NCBI GenBank assembly: GCA_963971225.1
Contig: OZ020267.1
Span: forward strand, 54,081,590 to 54,145,589
From: Melieria omissa
Lineage: Eukaryota > Arthropoda > Insecta > Diptera > Ulidiidae
Direction: 5' to 3'
DNA: 64,000 bases
In this document: in pieces, positions 11,079-22,130 of the stretch
How the letters are laid out: every line of letters starts with the position of its first letter
How positions within the stretch are numbered: position 1 is the first letter of the stretch
Position numbers and translations under genes: made by a program
Notes under the pieces: model-generated
Told to the model about the DNA's origin: nothing
The model's input: the letters and a program-made list of their open reading frames with translations, nothing else
The model's database searches: none

Positions 11079-11400
11079 AAGCAGCTGGCTAGTGCGTTGG
11101 GCCGCTAGTCAAATGCGAAGCTCGAACCCAGGTTCAAGACTCCGTGTCTGCTAACACCGAAAAAAAAATAAAACACAACAATTTTTCTTTCGGCCGCTGT
11201 CCTCTCAGCAGGAAATGACAAACCTCTGAGAGTAAAATTGCCTATGAAAAAGCTCCCAACTCGCCGTTCGGAATCGGCATAAAACTGTATAGTAGGTCCC
11301 TTCCAACCTTGTAAAAAATTCGCTCGCACAACATGGATGGTTGCGCGTAGATAGGCCTTAGTCGCGATATCGGGCTGTCGTGCCAGTAGAAGAAGTAATA
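11079..11400 (+). mobile_element. tRNA-derived SINE
   Basis: A Pol III-like A box TGGCTAGTGCGTTGGG (about 11087-11102) is followed by a B box GGTTCAAGACTCC (11131-11143) at tRNA-like spacing. The body then reads TAGTAGGTCCCTTCCAACCT and ends in a GGTTGCG..TAGGCCTTAGTCGC..CGGGCTGTCGTGCCA domain. A short AAG/TAA-rich tail follows. The 3' domain recurs at 33123-33218 (about 75 percent identical by eye), showing a dispersed family. It is not a functional tRNA: no acceptor stem closes. Confidence 0.7.
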
Positions 11401-12030
11401 CTGGATCTCAACATTTGTACTTTGAAACTATAACCAATGTCTGTACAATTTTTTTTTATATCAATTTTATTTATATCAAACTACTCCTCAGACCATAACC
11501 GATCACCACGTGTGTTCCAAATCGATAACTGCACTGATTGGAACTAAACACAGCGACAAGTGTAAACAATTATTGCAATCGACTCTTTATGTTTAGACAC
11601 ATTGATTGATACTTAATTTTTGTTTACGTTTCTTTGAATTTTTTTTCACATGGCTGCGTTCACCTGGAGGCCATAAATCAAAAATAATAAAATATATTAT
11701 TTGTACTAAGAAATGATATTCTCAGTGCAGTTATGTCGATTGTTCGCTTATCAAGAAAAGGACAAATACTATTTGACGTTTGGAGAAAAAAAGTAAAAAG
11801 AATAAACAACAAATGGGCAATAAATCAAATGAAAATTAAAAAAAAATAAAATTGAACAAAGCAGTGCAAAGAAATTAAAATAAGTGTAAATAAAAATAAT
11901 GAATAAATAAATTTTAAAAAAAAAGTTTATATAAAAATCACTGAACGAAAACTTTCTCTCTTCCACTCACTTTCTGAGTTGAACGCTGGTCTTGAAGTGA
12001 TTTTCTTGGAACAAGGCCCAAATGATGGCC
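11401..12030. other. Non-coding AT-rich stretch
   Basis: No gene; very A/T-rich, low complexity around 11790-11950. Confidence 0.45.
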
Positions 12031-12231
12031 CGAACACATTGAAGGCACCAAGGACAGGATCACACGACCACTAAGTGAAGTCGGCTTCAACCGTTGGCAT
12101 GTAGTCAACTACTTGATTACATTGAAGAACGTAATGACCCCAACACATTTAAGGCGACAGCGAACGGCCACACGACTACAAGATGGCTTCGACTTCAACC
12201 ATGTCGTATCCATGTCAACTAACTGATTTTA
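12031..12231. repeat. Two-copy tandem repeat, ~109-bp period
   Basis: Copy 1 starts CGAACACATTGAAGGCACCA and copy 2 CAACACATTTAAGGCGACAG. Both continue through a CACACGAC..GGCTTC..CTTCAACC block to TCAACTA..CTTGATT/ACTGATTT. Imperfect (roughly 70 percent). No coding potential seen. Confidence 0.65.
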
Positions 12232-12254
12232 ATGAAAACGCCAACAAAACACAT

Positions 12255-12450
12255 CTGTACTGAAAGAGTGATGTCAATTGATTTGGTTCTGTTGTCGGCG
12301 AAGTAGAAATAGTTCTAAGGTAGGCAACAGCCACAACTGTGGTCATGTAGCCCTATAGTAATCGAAAGAATTGCCTCCGTAACATTGTTTTCATTCCATA
12401 TTTCAATAGATTTGGTCGTGACGCTTGTCCCGTTCGGTATATGAAGCTAT
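12255..12450 (+). repeat. Dispersed repeat E, plus-oriented copy
   Basis: Contains AGAAATAGTTCTAAGGTAGG, GCCACAACTGTGGTCATGTAGCC and, 60 bp on, CAATAGATTTGGTCGTGACGC. The same blocks in the same order occur on the minus strand at 46180-46015. Unclassified dispersed repeat. Confidence 0.5.
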
Positions 12451-13124
12451 CACACCACTCAACTTCGCTCAACATGCGCAGCAACTATGGTGGAGTTAAA
12501 AAAAATCAGCACACCGACTCAGAATCAACTACGTTGTGGCCAAAATTGGCGTTTTAATGCGGCAAGTCAAAAGCGTTCGCCCAATGCAAATGACGACGCA
12601 AAGGTAGACAACCCGGCGGCAACTAATTTATGATCTGAATATATAATCCCAGCACAATGGAATCAACGAAATGATGTGTTGATATGTGCGGCACGTCAAC
12701 TCATTTGCCTACGTTTTGGCGTTTTTACCCGATAAGCAGTCCAACTGCCTCATTTTTACTTGGGGTTTGGCATTTCTTTTCTTTCTTTTCTTATTTTGTC
12801 GTTTCGTTGTCAGTGTCAACGTTTCATCATCGTCAATGCGTCTGTCCAGATGCTTATCACTGCGGTCTAAATACATATATCACGGCAGCTGCGTCATAAA
12901 ACACAGTGGTGGTATTCACGAACTACCAGAGAAGTTCTGACAAAAGAGCGAAAGTTAAAAATGAAACAAAAGTAGTTTATATTATTTTTATCTTTGAGAC
13001 GGCCCATGCAATCCTGAGTCTGACAGAAGCAGTGATGCATATCTAGTTCCATTTTTGGGGTTTCCGTTTGAACATTTGAGCCGAATACCATTTCCAACCA
13101 TATTTGCCACCCTAACTTGTGGTA
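12451..13124. other. Non-coding stretch
   Basis: No recognisable gene; short overlapping frames at 12684-12940 are hydrophobic or low-information and unsupported. Confidence 0.4.
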
Positions 13125-13536
13125 CGATCGGGTCCGCTTAACTGCAAGTCGATTTTTTCGGCCTTTTAGTTATAGTTAACCGGTGTTTACAATTAAGCGT
13201 AAATCAGATGAGTGAAAAGAAAATACATTCTATGTAATTCAGAAAATTTCGAATGGTCCAATTTCAAAAGCCAACCGCGCTGAATAGCGAAATCAGCTGA
13301 TCCACTTATCAGGGATGTAATATTTAAGTAATTATTTGAAATTATGAAATGTGATACAGATTTTTTTCACTTCAGCGAAGTATTATGTGTTGGTCGCAAA
13401 CATTTGCTTTCACTTAACCGAATTTTTCAATTAAGTTTGAGTTCAATGAACTAATTGCTTTGAAGAAATACTAAATAAAAATGGAAACTGGATATCTATT
13501 TCAATTAAGAGATTTGCAGTTAAGTGGTTTCGACTG
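13125..13536. mobile_element. pogo/Tigger-like MITE, 412 bp
   Basis: The left end CGATCGGGTCCGCTTAACTG and the right end (complement) CAGTCGAAACCACTTAACTG are inverted repeats that continue into CAAGTCGA/CAAATCTC. TA flanks both sides (13123-13124, 13537-13538). CAGTCGAAACCnCTTAACTGCA resembles pogo-superfamily termini. No transposase. Family assignment is inference. Confidence 0.7.
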
Positions 13537-13669
13537 TAACAAACAAATATTTGGAAGAGGTTTGAACATCCAAACCCCCCTCCCCCCCTTGCGTATGCCA
13601 GCTAAATTGAGACGCCTCTTACAACTGTGAGAAGTACCTCCAAGTCAACTCAGAGGTATGAATAGACTA

Positions 13670-14500
13670 GTTGAGTCAAATTTTACTCTCTTAATGTTTT
13701 TTTCCAATGCCTAAAGAAAATATCCCTAAAATTTTACAAAAGTTTTGCTAATGTTTTGTTTCCAATGCCTAAAGAAAATATCCCTAAAATATTTCACCCA
13801 AACTGGAGTTGCTAGCAATTGTGAATACCTCTCACGGCCAGTTGAGGCAAATTTTACTCTGTTAATGTTTTGTTTCTAATGTCTAAAGAAAATATCCTTA
13901 AAATTTGTCAAAAGTTTTACTCTGCTAATGCTTTGTTTTCAATGCCTAACGATAATATCTCTAAAATATTTCACCTAAACTGGAGTTACCATTAATTGTG
14001 AACAGGCGCGGATTCAGAAAAATATTTCGGGGGGCGGGGGGTTTAAAAAGTAATTCTTTAATATCTATAAAATGCCTCTTAATTTTTATGTAGTTTTATA
14101 GTCGATCCAAATATTTCGGGGGGGTTCCACCCCCAAAAACCCCCCTGGATCCGCCACTGATTGTGAATACACCTACATTACCCAGGAGAGAAAAATGGCC
14201 CGTTGAGTAGGATTTTACTCTAAAATATTTCAAAACTTTTACTCTGTTAATGTTTTGTTTCTAAAGAAAATATCTCTAATATATTTAAAAACTTTTACTT
14301 TGTTAATGTTTTGTTTCTAAAAAAAATATCTATAAAATATTTCAAAAATTTTACTTTGCACCATCTGTGAATACCCCTCATTATTCAGCAGAGAAAATGG
14401 TAAGTGGAGTTAAATTTCACTCTGTTAATGTTTTGTTTCCAATGTCTAAAAAAAATATCTCTAAAATATTTCACCCGAACCTGAGTTGCCACCAATTGTG
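13670..14500. repeat. Degenerate tandem satellite, family B
   Basis: Repeated order: TTTTACTCTGTTAATGTTTTG, TTTCCAATGCCTAAAGAAAA, TATCCCTAAAATATTTCACC, ..CTGGAGTTGCCACCAATTGTGAATAC. At least six partial units of about 120-190 bp start near 13677, 13737, 13850, 13915, 14235, 14290 and 14415. One unit is split by a hAT-type MITE (14003-14159). Confidence 0.8.
14003..14159. mobile_element. hAT-type MITE, 157 bp, with 8-bp target duplication
   Basis: Ends CAGGCGCGGATTCAG and (complement of right end) CAGTGGCGGATCCAG. They are flanked by identical ATTGTGAA at 13995-14002 and 14160-14167. Neighbouring satellite-B monomers read ATTGTGAATAC once at this point, which is the empty site. The interior is G-run/C-run rich (GGGGGGCGGGGG and CCCCCAAAAACCCCCC). 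CAGnnGCGGATCCAG termini with an 8-bp duplication are characteristic of hAT MITEs. Confidence 0.92.
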
Positions 14501-15919
14501 AATACCTCCGACTACTCAGTGAGGTGTCAGCCTGCAGTGGCTTATGACAAAAACTGCAGCAAATATTTAAACAAAATTCAAAACAACAAAAATATTGGTC
14601 CACGCACGCGTCGCTGCAAAACGCCGGAGTGCTGTCATGTGGCAGACGCGCAGCGGCGGTCTTATCTCAATCACGTGAGTCTTCGGCCGTAGGGCCGCTG
14701 GTAAGTTTTTACACATTTGTTGATTTGTTGGTGGCATTTCAAAATTTTAATTAATAAACTAAAGTTGGCGTGTGCCGGTGGAAAAGTTTCAGCCGCCGCT
14801 CGCTCGACGGTGTCTCTTTTCTTATCGTCGCGCGCGTTTCTTTCAATATGTAAATATTGTAAAATATTTTTATTTATTACTTTTGTGCTATTGTGTAAAT
14901 ATTTATGATTGGATTCGGGCAGCGTGTAGCCGCATCGAAGAATTTATTTAGGCTTATCAAGCGGAATTTTCTTGCATTCCGTTTGGAATGTGAGCTGCGA
15001 GCGAGTTGTGCGCATGTAAAGTAAACAAAAACAACAAAAGAAAGTACAATAAAATTTTGAAACTTGGTTATAAATGTAAATATTTATGTACGCAGGCTTT
15101 GTTTGGGTTATTGTTACTTTGTGCACTAAATTAAATAAAATTGAAAAATTAAATTGAGTGCCAATGTCAGCAGAATTTTTTCGATTTGAAAACTTGAACA
15201 TTTCATTCATGAAATTCAATCAGCGATGTGGCAAATTTTTTAATTGAATGCAAAATCAAAATATTTACAATTAATTTAAAAAAATGTGCAAACACCTAAA
15301 CGATTTGACCTCAGATGAAATAAAAAATGGGACAAAAAATTTGCCCCTCAGATGAGCTGAGCAGTTCAATGTGAGCGGGGAGCCGCTGACGCTCGCTGAA
15401 TTATTGCGAGTGTTGTGTTTATTTATGGCTTTCAAAAGTAGTTGCAGCATTTAGAATTACTGCCAACAAGGATGTAATTTTTATGCACTGCTAAAACAAC
15501 ACAAACAATAACACTGAAGCGTCAAATAAATAATTCACTTGTGTAAACAGCGCAACAGTTGTATTAATCAAATGGAATTGGAAATGACTGCATTACTGTA
15601 TGAAAATAGTGCAAAAAAATAAAAATATTTCAAAAAATAAATAAATAAAAAGTCAGCTAAAACAGTCGTCTGACTGACTGACCAACCACTGAGCACCTTT
15701 AGCGCTGTCAGACTGAGCCAACGCGCTTCGAGTGGATGCACATTTGCAGTGTGCGGGCTGACAATCGGCCACTGGACTTGGGATGAGATAATGTGGCACA
15801 AAATCTACCACGTTACCTAATTTTGGTTGGGTTAAGAAAAGCAACTTAGTGACAAAAAAGCTGATAGACTGCTTTTCGATGGGTTTAGTGCGGCTTTAGT
15901 GATCACTACAAATTGAGTA
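14501..15919. other. Non-coding stretch, includes a GC-richer block
   Basis: 14590-14710 and 14775-14840 are GC-richer than surroundings and contain donor-like sites (CACGTGAGT near 14675, CTGGTAAGT near 14698). An untranslated exon is conceivable but not demonstrable. No protein-coding frame with recognisable domains. Confidence 0.35.
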
Positions 15920-16139
15920 AAGGTTTAACAATTCAAATCTATGGACCCAATAAATCAAGTTTATCTTACCCCTTTGTGGACCCGTCAGATTTTTATGAAA
16001 AAATACTTGTCACTTGAAGTGCTTTCCGCATATTTTAAGTCAATTGACCTATTAAATCATGTTTTCCCATCCCAGTCTTAACCCATAGTTGACTTCGTCA
16101 GATTTAGATTTTTACAAAAATTAAAAACATGCATACATA

Positions 16140-17074
16140 CTTTCTGGTCAAATTTGACCGGGAATTTTCAATTTAAATGAAGCGCGCACCAAATATTGTC
16201 AAATTTCTGATGGCATAAGGTTGGCAGCACTGTTATAGCATTCCATGTCAATTTTTAGCGCGATATGTACATTAGTATGTTTTTGACAGCTGTGTAAACA
16301 AGTCTGCCTCGAGTTTGTTCTGCGAATTTTACAATGTCTGAATCTGTTGATCAAAGAATTTGCATTAAACTTTGTCTTTCCAACGAAATTTCTTGTGCCG
16401 AAACGTTGAGAATGTTGCATAAAGCCTTTGGCGAGTCTGCTATGTCGAAAACACGGGCATATGAATGGTACAAATCGTTCAAAGAGGGTCGTACAAAGGT
16501 CGAAAACTTGCCTCATGCCGCTCGTCCATCCACATCAATTAATGACGAAAACATCGAAAAAGTGATGGCGTTAGTGCTTGAAAATCGTCGTGCGACTCAA
16601 AGAGAGATAGCTGAAGAGCTTGAAATATCAAAAACATCAGTTCAAACCATTTTACACGATGTTTTGGAAATGAGACGTGTTGCAGCGCGACTTGTTCCGA
16701 AAAAGTTGAATTTTTTGCAAAAAGTGAATCGCAAAACTGCGATTATTTGGCCAAAAATAGCGTGAATGTCGTTCCGCAAGCACCGTATTCGCCAGATATG
16801 GCTCCGTGCGACTTTTTCCTGTTCCCTAGGCTCAAATTACCGCTACGTGGAAAGCGTTTTGATTCGATTGAAACCATCAAAGAGAATTCGCAGAGGGAGC
16901 TGAAAGCCATACCGAAAGCGGCCTATGAAAAGTGCATCGAAGAGTGGAAAAAACGTTGGCATATGTGTATTGCATCCGATGGTGATTGTTTTGAAGGAGA
17001 TAAAATAAATATTGAAGAATAAATGAATTTACTGTGTTTTTTTTACAATTTCCCGGTCAAATTTGACCAGAAGG
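16140..17074 (+). mobile_element. Mariner element, internally deleted, 935 bp
   Basis: TIRs: the left end reads CTTTCTGGTCAAATTTGACC and the complement of the right end CCTTCTGGTCAAATTTGACC, about 28 bp overall. TA target duplication at 16138-16139 and 17075-17076. Each TIR contains the perfect 14-bp palindrome GGTCAAATTTGACC. A deletion near 16738 removes the catalytic core. Inserted in satellite A. Confidence 0.93.
16334..17022 (+). pseudogene. Mariner transposase with catalytic core deleted
   Basis: From ATG 16334 the first ~135 codons encode both HTH motifs: LCLSNEISCAETLRML..EWYKSF, then REIAEELEISKTSVQTIL, ending in RLVPKKLNFLQKVN. At about 16738 the frame breaks at the deletion junction and runs to a stop at 16765. 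In a second frame from about 16738 the sequence resumes as DYLAKNSVNVVPQAPYSPD, MAPCDFFLFPRLKLPL, and ends KKRWHMCIASDG..FEGDKINIEE. The first two catalytic Asp residues (TGDE and HDN motifs) are missing; the third (APCD) remains. The C-terminus is closely related to that of 4695-5360, so the two copies are complementary deletion products of sister elements. Confidence 0.92.
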
Positions 17075-17670
17075 TATGTTTCAATTTTGTTGAATTCAAG
17101 TGTTTTCATTTACTTTGAAGTCAATAGGCCCATTGGTTCAGGTTTTTTCACATCCACATTTTTCCATACAAACTTTTAACCCGTCGTTGACCCCGTTTTA
17201 TTTTGATTTAAAAAAATGTAAAACTTCATCTTTTGAAGTACTTTTAAGTTTGAGGTCAAAAAGTGCAAAAAATCATGTTTCTTCATGCAAACTTTAACCC
17301 TTGGTTCACTCTATCAGATTTCGAGTTTTGAAAAAATAATAAACATATTTCTGAATTTATTGGATTTCAAGTGTTTCCACGGAGTTCGAGGTCAATAGAT
17401 CTATTTACTCAGGTTTTTTCAGTTTCTCCACATACACTTTAACCCGTCGTTGAACTCTTCAGATTTTTATTTAAAAAATAAATAAAAACACGTATCAAAT
17501 TATTTCATATTTCATATTTTGTTTCTCTATAAAAACTTTTAACCCTTCGTATACCCCGTCCAATTTCGATTTTCGAAAAAACTGTAAATATATGTCTGAG
17601 TTTTTTGGATTCCAAGTGTTCTCACCGAGTTTAAGGTCAATAGGTCCATTGGTTTACTTTTTCCAAATGT

Positions 17671-18241
17671 AGTAAAACTGCGTACTAAGTTTTTCTCTCT
17701 GACGTCAGGATGTTTTTAAAGGACTTTGAAATTTCAAGGACATGTTTATTTCAAGGAATTATTTCAAAACTTTAGCGCATTGTAGAATAACAATATGAGT
17801 ATAAAATGAAAGAGAAAAATCCTTAGAATCTTAGAAAATTTAATGTTTTGGTGTAAAAGGACGAAGAGGCGTTGAAAATGTCCTTTTGAAATTTTATCCT
17901 TGAATATCCTTGTAAATTTCCCATAGTTTTTTTTGAGAAAAATATATCTTAAGAACTAAACTCCAACAAGGACAAGGACTACATCCTTGAATTTCGTCCT
18001 TCTAACTTTATTAGTTTAAGTTTTACATTTGGCCCCTAGTTTTGCGAGTACATCGATTTTTTCGTGTGTAAAATTTGTTGTAGTTATACCGGAAAACGCT
18101 ACTAAAGAATATTGCTGTGATTTTGTTCACTTGTGTATTACCACAGAATAAACAGTAATACTGTTTATTATTATTATTTAATGTTCTAGGGACTAAACAG
18201 TCAATGTGTTCCTGTAGTCGTTAGCAGATAGTCTGAATGAG
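17671..18241. other. Non-coding stretch rich in AAGGAC/GTCCTT words
   Basis: Between 17715 and 18005 the words AAGGAC, GTCCTT and TCCTTG recur many times on both strands. This suggests a degraded foldback or minisatellite. No gene. Confidence 0.4.
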
Positions 18242-18642
18242 TTGTGGGATGTACTCGTAAGACCTAAGTTCAGCAGGTGTGCATTTAACTTAGAGTTTCC
18301 TGTACGTAAGTCTGTCAGTGGCCGTTGGGGCGTTCGAGAAAAAGGAGGATTTTTCGTGCCTGTTCCTTTTGGCGACGACTATCGAATACGAACAAACACT
18401 GAGCTGTTTCAAGAGATGGACGTAGCAAAGCGAACTAACATTTAGCTTGACCATGTCGTCCTTAGGATGAAGACTCGGCAAAAAAGGTGTTCGTTGCGGT
18501 AATTGAAGGTCGACGGCAAAGAGGGAAACTTTGTCTCTGGTGAAAGGACCAAATCGAGGTCATATCTTGGTGTATCTTACTGAAGAAGACACACGCAAAG
18601 CCGATGCGCCTGAAGAGAACTTTTGTAGGTTGTTTTGGCCAG
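18242..18642 (+). pseudogene. Non-LTR retrotransposon C-terminal remnant
   Basis: Plus-strand pieces match the C-terminal tail common in insect endonuclease-reverse-transcriptase LINEs. VPFGDDYRIRTNTELFQEMD (about 18360-18420) corresponds to the RIRTN.ELY..MD region. After a stop (18443) comes LDHVV (GHVVRM region). After a frameshift come EDSAKKVFVAVIEGRRQRGK (about 18468-18528) and KDQIE. These match the family's EGRRxRGRPRxRWxDQVE motif. There is one in-frame stop where RWKDQ is expected. Upstream reverse-transcriptase motifs are not found, so the copy is 5'-truncated. It ends at the TTAACCC locus at 18643. Confidence 0.7.
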
Positions 18643-18680
18643 TTAACCCATTGTTGTCTAATGGGTAAAATTTTACCCAT
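18643..18680. mobile_element. Candidate end of a TTAA palindrome-tagged element
   Basis: TTAA at 18643-18646, CCC at 18647, and a perfect 20-bp palindrome ATGGGTAAAATTTTACCCAT at 18661-18680. The spacing matches that of the elements at 7749, 40908 and 56446. The partner end is not identified. Confidence 0.5.
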
Positions 18681-21600
18681 GAAAATGGATTTTTTTTTTA
18701 AATCACAAAAAAGTCAATGTTTGAGATTTCTCAAAACCATTGATAGGGATAGTTAGGGTAAAGATGGAACTACCTTAACCTAGTGAAGGTCACCCTAAAA
18801 TTTCGCCATCTAGTTACCAGACTCCAAAAATCGTGAATTTTTCGGAGGTGGAAAATGTGGCGAAACGTAGTGGCCTTAGAACTCAACACAAATCTGCCTC
18901 CTGTAAAAAGTACAACTTTCGTTCACGTGTTTAGCTGATCACTTCACAAAGTATGGAAAGCGACCATTGCTGCGTAATGGGTACAAAATACCTAATGAAT
19001 ATCTCAGCAACGTGCAGAGATATATTGCTGAATTCTGATCATTTTGGATCACTTCTAGGTCGTGTATGAAATTTTATTAAAATCGTATGGGCGGAACTGG
19101 TACCCGGCAGAAATAAGTTAAGTAAGTGAGAGATGTAATTGTTCTAAAACTATTTTTTTAAGTACTTGAAGTTATATGTATATATGATCCCAAAAGTTCC
19201 AGTCTAACGACCAGATAACAGAGTTTTAAAGGGACTTGAATCCATAAGCATAGTTCATAGGTGCTGGGAAACTTCAGCGGGTGGATCATTTCATGATTGT
19301 GCAATACGATCCAGAAAATCTTTCTTTCTCTTTGTCTGTAATGCGCTGTTAGGTGAAACGTTGTTTAGTGAGAATTGTTTTCTACAAAAGAATTTATTGA
19401 GGCATGATTTACCCCGAAGACGCTATTAAGCCTAAGGGCCCTATATGCCTGGAAATATTTAGCATCAAACTTTAAAAAGCTTCTGCAAAACATATAAAAA
19501 CTTGGTTCAAAGATTTCTGTACCTTTAACGCTCTGGTGATTACGCAAGCTTCATTTATGGTGGTTTATTTTTATACCTTTTAAGCCAAATGTTCTTTTTC
19601 TTTCGAATTTTTCTAGACTAAATTGCTGCAAATGTGGACGAGATAGAAATGTGATTGAGATAGAAAACCTCTCAGAATCGACTTATGGAACCAAAGCTTA
19701 AAAACTTCAGTCTTTTATTTGGCACAATAGTTCACAGTTTGGTGTTTTGTTTTGTAACTTTGAACCTAAATTCAGGGAATTTCGTATGGTATATTTTTTT
19801 CAAGGAAATATCCATCGCTAGCTACGGCTTTCCCCATCTTTTAGGCAACATAGGCTTTGCTTTCGAGGTGATCCAAAAATTGAATAAAATTTTTGGCTTC
19901 TTTGCAAGAAGTGATGTGCTGCTCGGTAAGGCCAGCAGTCTACGACCGGAACAAGTAGCAGTTGGAAAAAGCAACGTGTGGTGAAAACGGCGAGTAGGGT
20001 TGAAGCGCCTACAAACTTTCCTTGATGACTTTTGTTAAAGAAGAAATCGAAAGTGTGTTTTGTTGGCACAAAGGTTAACATGGTTAGAGCACAAAGAAAT
20101 AAACTTTTCTACACTTTAGCAAAGGGCCACTTTCATGTTCATCTTTAAAAGGAAATGATGACATTTTGACCTGAACACCGTTAGAGGACTGTCCAATGCT
20201 ATTTAATCATACTATCACTGAAAATTTATTTGTGCCTCAAGTAATAAACCAGAATATTATTGATAAAAAAATCTTGAAAAAGTTTTGGTTTTCTTTAGGA
20301 AAAACTATTCCATTCGTTACACTAGTTTTACTCCTTTTAAAATTCTTTCAAACTAGTGTCACATTGTCACTAAAAACACACAGTAGTCCCTCGTGTGCTG
20401 ATGTCTAATCTGTGTAAAAAATCGAAAGCATTTATTTTAATTGTGGCGCACTTTGAAGCAAACTTTGATTTGATTTTATTTCATTTGACGTTTATATTTA
20501 GAATTCATCAATCCATGTTTGTTCATTGAGTCGGTCGCTGGTTTTGGAAACATTAAAATTGATGCTTCACTTAATGAGCTTTTAATTGAAACAATTCAAG
20601 ACTTTTCAATTTCAATTCAATGCGCAAAAATGATTAATTTCATACGTTCTCACAAATTGAGCTCAATTAAATAGTTTTTTGTATAAATGTTTTCTCATAT
20701 TTTTTTCTCAGTCGCGTAAAATTTGTGTTATGACAAATGAAACTTCAAATACCCAAAATAAAAACATTAAAACAAAATAAAACTTAGCTCCAAATAGAGT
20801 TTTTCGTCAGTTGTAAACTTTGCTTGCACTGAACAATTTTATATTTTTTTAATTAAGTCATTGGGGAAATGTCAAAATCCGGTTCGGTGCTGCAGCGATG
20901 TTTGGCTGTTTATGGTGTTGGCAACGCTGGCAAAAACACGACAGCATACAAATGACAACACTTACCGCTACAACAACAACAACAACAACAACAACAAATA
21001 TGCAACGCTGCGAAAAGTGCATACAATTTCGAAAGTGTACAGTGCAATTTTATGGATGGCTTTGTTGTTGCTATTTGTATGTTGTTGTTGTTGTCAATGT
21101 TATGGAATCACATTTCACACACTCGCCGTTGCAGCCGACAAATCACCTTCAATTAAAGCATTTACATGTTGACAGATAAATAAACACACACAATTACATT
21201 CACACACACACACACAGACATATAGTCGAACAATAACAATTGCAACTCGTACGCCATACATAGCATAGATTTCAGTGCACTTTGAAGCTGCCAAACCCAC
21301 GCATATTTTCTATGCATTTTTCAGCTAACTGCACCACTGTTGCTGCTGTGATTTGCATGCAATTTATCGCTGCCGCCGCCTGCCAATTAGCAAAAACACA
21401 CTTTTATGCAAACAAATGTTAGGAAGGCGTTCGATGCAATTTGATTCGAATTTTTTTTTCAGCAACAACAACTATTCATTCAAATACTAATGTCGCTCAA
21501 TCAAAATCCGTTATTGGAAATTTTGATTAATTGGCATCTTTTGTTATTAAATGTGTCAGTTGGCGTTAAAGTGGCCGTTTATTCGGTGTGCGGCACAAGC

Positions 21601-22130
21601 GGCGTCAGGAAGCGAGCGAGCGATCGAGTAATCGAACAATCATGGCGGAATAAATGCCACAAATTAGCCATGAACAATTTACAACACTTGACAGCGCATT
21701 AATAGAATCATTTTTCACATTTTGTTTCATTTTTTGCGGCTAGTTGGTCTTCAATGACTTTGATTTGATTCTTTCCGACGGTCTACGATAAAAAAAAAGC
21801 ATCGCACACACACACACACACACAGAACAAAAGTCATTTTTGCTGTGTGCGTGCAACATGAGCGCAACGACGCCAAGGTGGACGGTCCAATTAAGTGATT
21901 GTGTTCCGTCTCAGGTTACCGCTGCACTGATTGAACATATATCCATTCCTACTGCACAGATTTCAGGAAATAATGAAGTTGACATGCTAAGTGCGAATTG
22001 ATTTATTTGAGCCCTAAAAGCCACAAACGGCTGCAGCGACAGATTTAGTTGTCAATGCTAAATTTTAATATTTCAATAAATCGCCTGAACTTGACTGTCA
22101 AGATTACAGTTTCTGAATATTTGAGTCAAT
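18681..22130. other. Non-coding stretch
   Basis: No gene supported. It contains a CAA tract near 20974-20998, short GTT tracts at 21063-21090, and CA runs at 21183-21216 and 21808-21823. Open frames up to 105 codons (for example 19685-19984, 20861-21172) lack domains. 18740-19120 contains sequence not matched elsewhere in the window. Confidence 0.4.

Larger units (their letters stand above)
15920..17670. repeat. Degenerate tandem satellite, family A (second array)
   Basis: Monomers of about 105-150 bp share TTTCTCCATACAAACTTTTA, ACCCGTCGTTGACCCCGTCA, GATTTTGATTTAAAAAA and TTCAAGTGTTTTC..GAGGTCAATAGGTCCAT. TTAACCC cores occur near 16078, 17175, 17290, 17440 and 17540. The array is interrupted by a mariner (16140-17074); joining the flanks across one TA restores a continuous monomer. 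Confidence 0.8.

Noticed and set aside
11087..11143. Possible tRNA gene from A and B boxes
   Set aside because: No acceptor or anticodon stems pair properly; better explained as the head of a SINE.
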